Assembly: GCA_009809945.1 (NCBI GenBank)
Contig: WTPW01000876.1
Span: 1-64,000, forward strand
Direction: 5' to 3'
Length of the DNA stretch: 64,000 nt
From: Gigaspora margarita
Lineage: Eukaryota > Glomeromycota > Glomeromycetes > Diversisporales > Gigasporaceae
In this document: positions 57,609 to 64,000 of the stretch, piece by piece
Position numbering within the stretch: position 1 is the stretch's first letter
Layout of the letters: the number at the start of each line of letters is the position of its first letter
Notes under the pieces: model-generated
What the model was told of the DNA's origin: nothing
The model's database searches: none
Seen by the model: only the letters and a program-made list of their open reading frames with translations
Translations under genes and position numbers: made by a program

Positions 57609-57666
57609 AATAATTTAAAATAAAAAATAATTTAAAATAAAAAAAGGATTATATAATTTAGTAAAT
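57609..57666. repeat. A/T minisatellite after the LINE
   Basis: AATAATTTAAAATAAAAAAT repeats directly at the LINE 3' end. They may be target DNA or an extended tail. Confidence 0.6.
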
Positions 57667-57963
57667 GTGCATTATAATGTACCACCTGATAAACCAATCA
57701 GATTGTATGATCAGGTGTAATATGAAATTGAAAAAAATTAGCGATATTTTAAAAAATCGCTTGTATCTCATATTTTTGCTTAAGAAACCACTCTTCATGC
57801 TCTAACAAAAAAAAAAATTTTTTGCAAAATTTTACTATAAAACTCTTTATTTTATCTATGCATTTCTTTTATCTCACTCTAACCTAACAAATAAAAAGGA
57901 TATATTGTTTGTTTGTTTTGATTTTATATTACATCTAATCTTATAGAGTATATTATAATGCAC
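57667..57963. mobile_element. MITE with core module
   Basis: Ends GTGCATTATAATGTACC and the complement of AGTATATTATAATGCAC, then GATTGTATGATCAGGTGTAA. The interior has CTCACTCTAACCTAAC and TTTTTTGCAAAATTTTACTA, the reversed core module. Confidence 0.8.
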
Positions 57964-57964
57964 T

Positions 57965-58345
57965 TATGCTAAATTATAAAATTCCAAAAAAATAATTTAT
58001 AATAAAAAAATAATTTAAAATAAAATATAATTTAAATAAAAAAAATAATTTAAATAAAAATAATTTAAAATATAAAAAGTGATTTAAAATATAAAAATGA
58101 TTTAAAATAAAAAATAATTTAAAATAAAAAATAAATTAAAATAAAATTAATTTAAAATAAAAAATAATTTAAAAAAGAAAATAATTTAAAATAAAAAAGC
58201 TTTAAAAATCAAATTAAAATGAAATAAAAAAAATAAAAAATACTTTAAAAAAAATAATTTAATATAAAAAATAATTTAAAATAAAAATAAACTTTAAAAA
58301 TAAAATTAAAATGAATTAAAAAAATAAAAAATAATTTAAAAAAAT
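57965..58345. repeat. A/T minisatellite (AATAATTTAAAATAAA)
   Basis: Over twenty imperfect copies of a word of about 16 bp. Confidence 0.88.
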
Positions 58346-58352
58346 TACTATG

Positions 58353-58697
58353 AATTATCATTGGTGATTATCACCAGTGATCTACAATGCATAAAACAAA
58401 ATAAACAAAATAAACAATTTGTATTAAATAAAAATTAAATCTCTTTAATATTAGGGTAAGAGTAAAGATTAGATATTAGAATAGGGCTTTGTATATAGTA
58501 AAATTTAGCAAGAAATTTTTTTTTTGTATATAAAAAAGTAGTTTCATAGACAAAATTTTAGGTTAGAAGTGATTTTAACAATTTTTTAAAAAATTCTTTG
58601 TTGATCTTATACAAAAATTAATCTACATATTACACCTGATCCTGAATTTTAATTGGTAAATTGATTACTAGTGATGATCACCAGTGGTGATAAATAG
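58353..58697. mobile_element. MITE with core module
   Basis: Ends ATCATTGGTGATTATCACCA and the complement of GATGATCACCAGTGGTGAT. The interior reads TAGGGTAAGAGTAAAG, TTTAGCAAGAAATTTTTTTT and AGTAGTTTCATAGACAAAAT. Confidence 0.8.
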
Positions 58698-58737
58698 CAA
58701 ACTTCTTATTTAAAATATAAAAAAAAGAGAAAAGAAG

Positions 58738-59072
58738 CAAAATTTTAATTCTTACTTGGCTGCTCTTTTATATATATATATTTTAGTTTGCAATAAAATA
58801 ATTCAAGAAAAGCTACTAAAAAAGAGCTTCCAAAGTGTTTTTTTATTCAATTATAAAGAGCTAAAGAACTAGTATTAATAAGTAAAAAGAAATATTTAAA
58901 TAATATGTAACTTTTATAGAAATAACAATTACAAAGCAATTATTTGAATTGATACTTTTTTATATTAATTTTTAAGCCATTCAATCAGTGATTTATTTTA
59001 TTCAATATGAGACAAAATTTGAATTCAGTAATAAGAACTTGGAGAAATTAGTAAACCCAAAATTCTTGTCTG
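58738..59072. repeat. Dispersed 330-bp repeat, copy 2
   Basis: Matches 47555-47890 along its length (TTTGCAATAAAATAATTCAA; ATTGATACTTTTTTATATTA; AGTAAACCCAAAATTCTTG). No TIR or coding signal. Confidence 0.8.
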
Positions 59073-59514
59073 TAAATATCCCTGCTGATTATTATTGATA
59101 GTGAAAGTAATCAATATATATCTGGTTAATTGATATATATCTAATATAATATCAATTCTGCAATTAATAATTATTATATTCACATAATCATGCTTTTTGC
59201 AAATTTTTAAATGTTTTACATGTTTTCGCAAGGTTATGCAATTTATTAAAAACTTTTATTTTTTTATTTATTATTATTATATATTATATTTTAAATTAAA
59301 TATACATTTTTAATCAATATTTGCAATTTAATATAAAATTATTTATTTATTTATTATTATTATATATTATATTATATTACATATTTTTATTATATATTAT
59401 TATAAAAAAAAATGAAAAACCAAAAAAAAAGCCTGAAAAAAATAAAAAAACAAAAATGAAAAAATAGTAATAATTTTTAACTACTTTCATACTTCGTTGT
59501 ATTTACTCTCATAT
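59073..59514. other. A/T-rich stretch, nothing recognised
   Basis: TTATTATTATATATTATATT runs and A runs; low complexity only. Confidence 0.5.
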
Positions 59515-60250
59515 TCACTACTTCTTGCAAAGTGCCAGAGAAGTTAGAGTTGGTGTTCTTGTAAAGTACCAGAAAAGTCAGATTGTTTTCTTGCAAAGTT
59601 CTAAAGAAAGTTAGGAATAAATAAAATAAAATTAAAAAAATAAATAAATAAAAAAAAAACAAACAAAAAACAAAAATGTAAGCAAATTAAATAAAAAAAA
59701 CAAAACCCTAAATCTCTATTTCTCTGAAATAAGAGTTCGTATCTTGCAATTCAGAAATTATTGAAGGTTTTCGCAATGTGCCAGAATAATAAAAAAATAA
59801 AAATTAAAGAAATAAGTAAAACAAAACAAAACAAAAAAAAACAGAATGTAAGCAAACTGAATAAAAAAAAATAATACCCAAATCTCCATTTCTTTGATGT
59901 AGAGTTCATGATAGAAATTGCTAAAATCAAGTTGTATATATTCTTGCAAAGTAGCGGAAAAACCTAGGTTTGCTTGCAAAGTGTCAAAAAACCTATGTTA
60001 TTTTTCTTACAAAGTGCCAGAATATTAAAAAAAATAAAAAAAACCAAAAAACAAAACCAAAAAAACAAAAAACATCAATGAAAAAATAAATAAAGCACTG
60101 ACTAAACCTTCATTTCTTTAAAAAGATATTTTTGGAAATTTACAAATTGCTAGAGAAAGCAATTGTATGTCTTGCAAAGTTTTGGAAGGCTGAGTTGGCT
60201 TGCACATAGTTTTGAAAGATCGATAGATTTCCAAAAGTTAGGGTTGGTGT
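59515..60250. repeat. Degenerate tandem repeat, unit about 200-240 bp, with CTTGCAAAGTGCCAGAA sub-repeats
   Basis: Three to four units, each made of CTTGCAAAGTGCCAGA words of about 25-33 bp, an A-rich block (AAAAAACAAAACAAAAC) and a CCTAAATCTCYATTTCTYTG block. Minus-strand frames across it are low-complexity. Confidence 0.75.
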
Positions 60251-60564
60251 TTTTTGTAAAAATAAAATAAAAAAATTTAAAAAATAATAAATAAAAAAAA
60301 AGTGAAAAAACAAAATAAAATGAAACTAAATGAAACTAAACCAAACCAAAAAAAAAAAAAAAACAAAAAAACAATATAAAATTGATAGAAGATCTAAATT
60401 ATAAACAAAAAAATAAACAAAGATCTAATCTAATCTTGTACTATGATCATTGAAATATTTTGAAACATTTCAAAAATATTAGTCAAACATGTTCTTGGTA
60501 TGATCCAGGGTACAGATTTACTGATCTAGCTTGATTTTCCAGTTCTAAAATATTTCAAAAGAAT

Positions 60565-60682
60565 TCGAAATATTAAAAAAAAGAAAAAAAAAAAGAAAAA
60601 AAAAGAGAAAAAGAAAAGGAGAAAGAAGAAAAAAGAGAAAGAAAAAAAGGGAGAGGAGAGAAAAAAAGAAAGAGAGGAGTAA
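60565..60682. repeat. Purine (GA) tract
   Basis: About 115 bases almost only A and G (AAAGAAAAGGAGAAAGAAGA and similar). It could form triplex structures; it lies directly left of the poly-T at 60.69 kb. Confidence 0.85.
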
Positions 60683-60687
60683 AATTT

Positions 60688-61215
60688 ATTATTTTTTTTT
60701 TTCAAAGTGCCTGCTTGGGGCATAGGATTTATTCAGTTTACACATCGGAAAGTTACACTTGGATGAGAGTACAACTAGCCACACGTACACTTTTGGTGTC
60801 TAATTTAAGTAGTCCACCCGAAGGTTCCACACTAGATGCCATACCTGCAACCCAACTACGGGAATTGCCTATTTAAACCCTCTGATCTTTAGCTCCTTGA
60901 CCAATCTCAACTGTTTCACTGGTATCCGCATTACATAAGTCAGTCCGGACCCCAGATCATTTACTGCCATAGCCCTTAGGACTAGTTTATCCTCGCAGGA
61001 AACTTGGTAGAGCGGTACCTGTCCCACCAGGTATTTACCTACACTTCAGTAACTTACGCTACAGCTTTACCTATATACTTGCAGTCCAGGGGTTACCTGA
61101 ACTGCTACCATTACCTACTTCTGCCCTTGCAAGGTTCACTCCAATCCCAGCACCCACCTAACCATCCTACCAGTCCTTACACCAGATTCACAAACTTCCA
61201 AACCAGATAGCGTTA
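60688..61215 (-). mobile_element. Less A+T-rich, retroposed-looking sequence with poly-A
   Basis: On the minus strand about 500 bases of balanced composition end with GAATAAATCCTATGCCCC, then GCAGGCACTTTG and an A run (60690-60701). An AATAAA about 25 bases before an A run is the layout of a reverse-transcribed RNA. No coding frame of note is present on either strand, so it may be a SINE-like element, a retrocopy of a non-coding RNA, or an mRNA 3' end. Composition sets it apart from everything else in the window. The boundary at 61.2 kb is only the point where A/T-rich sequence resumes. Confidence 0.5.
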
Positions 61216-62700
61216 TATTCATATTTATAATATATAAATTATATAATTTATAAGCCAATTTCTATTTGTACACAGGTGTTTATATATAAGGTATATAAAA
61301 ACCAACTGATATCTTCAATTTTCAATTATGAAACAACCTTTTGGCTTCTAACAAAAATAACTTCTCATGAAATTTTTGTATAAACTAACTTTTTCTCTAA
61401 TTTCAAACCCACTCTACTCTAACTATAAATATGGGTTTATTTTTTTGTTTATAAAATTATTTGATTGGCAATTTTTGGCATTGATTAAATTAACAATATG
61501 ATTGGTTAATTTGTATATATATCAATATTTCTCAGGCCCCTCTTAAAAGTAGTATTAAATTTTATTATTGATCATATGCAAAATGTGGCTAAATTTTTGG
61601 TACCACCTAATCATCAAGTGATCATCATATTTGTATTCTTGAATATTCTAGATAATTACTGCATAAAATTCTATATTATGCAAATATATACAATTTAGTA
61701 TTTATATATTATGAACTGTAAAATATGTTCTAGAATATAAATAAGATTCCAAATAATTAATATACTGCATAATTAATGTTTCACCTAAAAATTTATGTTT
61801 TACCCAAAGAATTTTTATAACTTTTATATAATTTTTATAATTATATTGCCCAATATTTATATATTATGGTTTATTTTCCAGTTACCTTTCTCTAATCTGA
61901 ACAGGCAGTCCCAAGAGATTTTGTTCAGTATAGAGAAAGTTCATAATAAAAGTTTCTCTTTCTAACCCGAATAATAATAGAAATTTTGGTATATAAGAGT
62001 AACTAATAAAAAAAACTTAAAAAAAAAAGTTTAAAAAAAAACTTAAAAAAAAAACTTAAAAAAAAAATTAAATAAGCCTGTTTGATGCATAATCTGCTGT
62101 AATAGCATAATATGGATTGTATAAAATATTATCAAAAAAAACCTATTTTACACTATTTTTCTGCCATTTTTACTTTATTTTTTTTAATTTCTTTGCCATT
62201 TTGCATTTTATTTTTTCAATTGATAATCAGTCTATCAACTGGAGAGTGATCATAGTGTAATGTGATACAAATCACATATGAAAATTACTATAGGCAAAAT
62301 GTGGCATGCTTCCATATAAAAATATTTTTTTTACTAAGTTAACAGTATGCTTCTGTCTAGACTTTCACAACTTTTGACAAATAACTTCAGGATGTTTACC
62401 CTACAATGTCTTCTACCAGAGAGCCAAACCTACAAGAAGAATTCTTTTTCATTTCTATTTTAGTTTTCTCATATGTAATCTGAAACTCTGTATCCAAATC
62501 ACTTCTGATAAAGTTTTGTTATATATAAGTATACTAACTACAAAGTTTTCATAGGTCAGTGTTCTGTGAAAATTGTGGTCCAAGGGATCATTGGAAAGAG
62601 CTGAATAACTTTATTTGAATATGGTGTTTTATTATATTTTATTTTATATAAAAAATTAGCAATAAATCTACACTAATTTACTCTATTACAGTCTGGTGTT
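61216..62700. other. A/T-rich, a further core-module copy and simple repeats
   Basis: 61320-61470 holds the reversed core module (CTTTTGGCTTCTAACAAAAA; CCCACTCTACTCTAAC). 62000-62070 is A8-10 CTT repeats. No gene is visible. Confidence 0.5.
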
Positions 62701-62710
62701 TTTTCAAATA

Positions 62711-62898
62711 TAGTAAGTCAACCCTCATTAATATCAATCTTGTTAATATTAACTTAAGTTATAAAAAAATTTTTATAAATTTTTATATATTAAAATTCCC
62801 TCATATATATCAACTTTAATATAATCCCTTGATAGTATCACTATCAATATGAATTTAAACAAATTCAAATGGGTTGATATTAATGAAGATAGACTGTA
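62711..62898. mobile_element. Pogo-like MITE (GTCAACCCTCATTAATATC)
   Basis: TAGTAAGTCAACCCTCATTA pairs with the complement of AATGAAGATAGACTGTA. ATATCAA words repeat inside both ends. Confidence 0.6.
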
Positions 62899-63399
62899 TT
62901 TCCAAATATAGTGATGATCTACATTATATGACTATAAAGTAATGTTCTAGAATTTGATTATAATATTCAAAATTGATTGGCTATCAGATAATATATTAAA
63001 GGAGTATTAAAAATTATTCCTGTTATATGTAATAATCTTAATTTATATAAAAATCTTTTTGACTATAATATAGTGAAGAAAGTTCTATAGGTTGGTTACT
63101 TTACTATGTAGTTTTAATTTACTCTTGCTATTTAAGTTACACTTTTAAATTACTAATATCAGTCAAGTGTACTTCAAGTTACAGCTTTAGATAGTGATAA
63201 ATATTGATATTTTAAGATATTTTTTATTAAAAAAAGGGTTAAATTAAAAATTAAAAACTGGTTTGGTAGAATACTTTTAAAATTCTATCATTATGTTGTT
63301 TAAAGTTGGGAAGTTGCAATATCATATGTTTGAAGTTATATTTATAACCCTCAAAATGCTTACTTTAAACAGGTGTTAACTTCAGGCAGGTTATAAAGA

Positions 63400-63860
63400 T
63401 GGGTGCAAAACCATTTCATGATTGACGAAATGGTTTGATCAATGGTTTTGTCTGACAATACTTTCCTATTGACAAAACTACTGACAATTGATGAAACTAT
63501 TGACAATTAATGAAAATATTGATAACTATTGATAAAACTATTATAATTATAAAACAAAAACATCAATTCATAAAAGCTTTATTTATTTACTTTTAAAATT
63601 TTGACATGTTTTTCGAAATGCTATAGGTAAATTTTTGAAACATTGTTTTCATCCTTGACATTATTTAGATTTTCACTAATATCTTTGTTTACATTATTCA
63701 CACTATTTAAACTATCAATATCTTCATTATTTCCATAATTATATTTAACCATTTTGTCAATGGTTTTATCTTGATGAAATTTTGGTGATTGATCAAACTG
63801 CCAACAATTGACGAAACTACTGATGATTGACAAAACGCATAGCGAAATTAATTTGACTAA
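63400..63860. mobile_element. MITE-like element built of GACAATTGATGAAACTA words
   Basis: TTGACAAAACTACTGACAAT and similar words of about 18 bp repeat in the left part; TGGTTTTATCTTGATGAAAT, ATTGACGAAACTACTGATGA and TTGACAAAACG form the right part. The layout resembles 11823-12163, with a different word. The minus-strand 90-codon frame (63621-63893) lies across it. Confidence 0.5.
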
Positions 63861-64000
63861 TAAAATATAAAATGCAATCGACCCCTTTGACAAGCTTCAT
63901 TATGATGACCTCTGTGTATTCTGAATCTTAAATTTCTTTCAAAGTTACTGCTATTTCATCGTAATAAAGATTCATCAGTTAATACAAAAACATAGTAATT

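Noticed and set aside
60998..61145. tRNA-like boxes (TTGGTAGAGCGG at about 61000 and GGTTCACTCC at about 61131) on the plus strand
   Set aside because: No acceptor stem or anticodon arm folds around them, and the poly-A of the island points to the other strand. Probably chance.
63621..63893. 90-residue minus-strand frame with a hydrophobic, signal-peptide-like start
   Set aside because: It lies across a word-repeat MITE and its Asn-rich remainder is low-complexity. A small secreted protein cannot be excluded, but nothing positive supports it.

Overview
The window is strongly A+T-rich eukaryotic DNA, dense in repeats and poor in genes. The recognisable host proteins are a TPR-plus-kinase gene, a second kinase with an N-terminal zinc-ribbon-like segment, a Sel1-repeat fragment, and a small family starting MVNANEWL with leucine-rich spacing. 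Together they match the expanded families of arbuscular mycorrhizal fungi (Glomeromycotina, Rhizophagus-like). This assignment is inference from protein style; no ribosomal or mitochondrial marker is present.

Layout. 1.6-7.4 kb: a dead TPR/kinase gene broken by a 2.5 kb palindromic, Mutator-like element, an internal inversion and a nested MITE. 8.2-8.9 kb: an intact MVNANEWL-family gene. 9-13.4 kb: intergenic DNA with two MITEs. 13.4-14.8 kb (minus): a dead kinase gene. 14.9-25.4 kb: a tandem satellite of about 120-130 bp units, split by a small fold-back element, a 4.9 kb TIR element with its neighbouring MITE, and a 1.9 kb TIR element, each with further elements inside. 25.4-25.8 kb (minus): a decayed Sel1 gene. 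28.0 kb: a C-terminally truncated family gene. 29.8 and 31.6-32.8 kb: MITEs and a hAT element nested in another TIR element. 34.3-41.7 kb: three tandem 2.7 kb repeats, each carrying one family gene (deleted, intact, frameshifted). 41.9-51.6 kb: almost wall-to-wall TIR and palindromic elements, with a 646-base assembly gap inside one of them. 51.6-57.6 kb: part of a Mutator-like end joined to a 5'-truncated, decayed LINE (endonuclease, reverse transcriptase, RNase H). 57.6-64 kb: MITEs, A/T minisatellite, a tandem repeat of about 200-240 bp, a less A+T-rich retroposed-looking island, and more MITEs.

Only two genes look fully intact (8215-8937 and 37674-38426). They are paralogues sharing a Cys/His motif and the same start context; some copies of the family also carry ACGT repeats upstream. 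The most interesting pattern in the mobile DNA is modularity. Elements with quite different terminal inverted repeats share the same short internal modules: a roughly 150 bp core with a telomere-like GGGTTAGGGTTAG tract, and a roughly 110 bp module centred on a CATCTC/GAGATG palindrome. No known TE class that I can name explains this directly.
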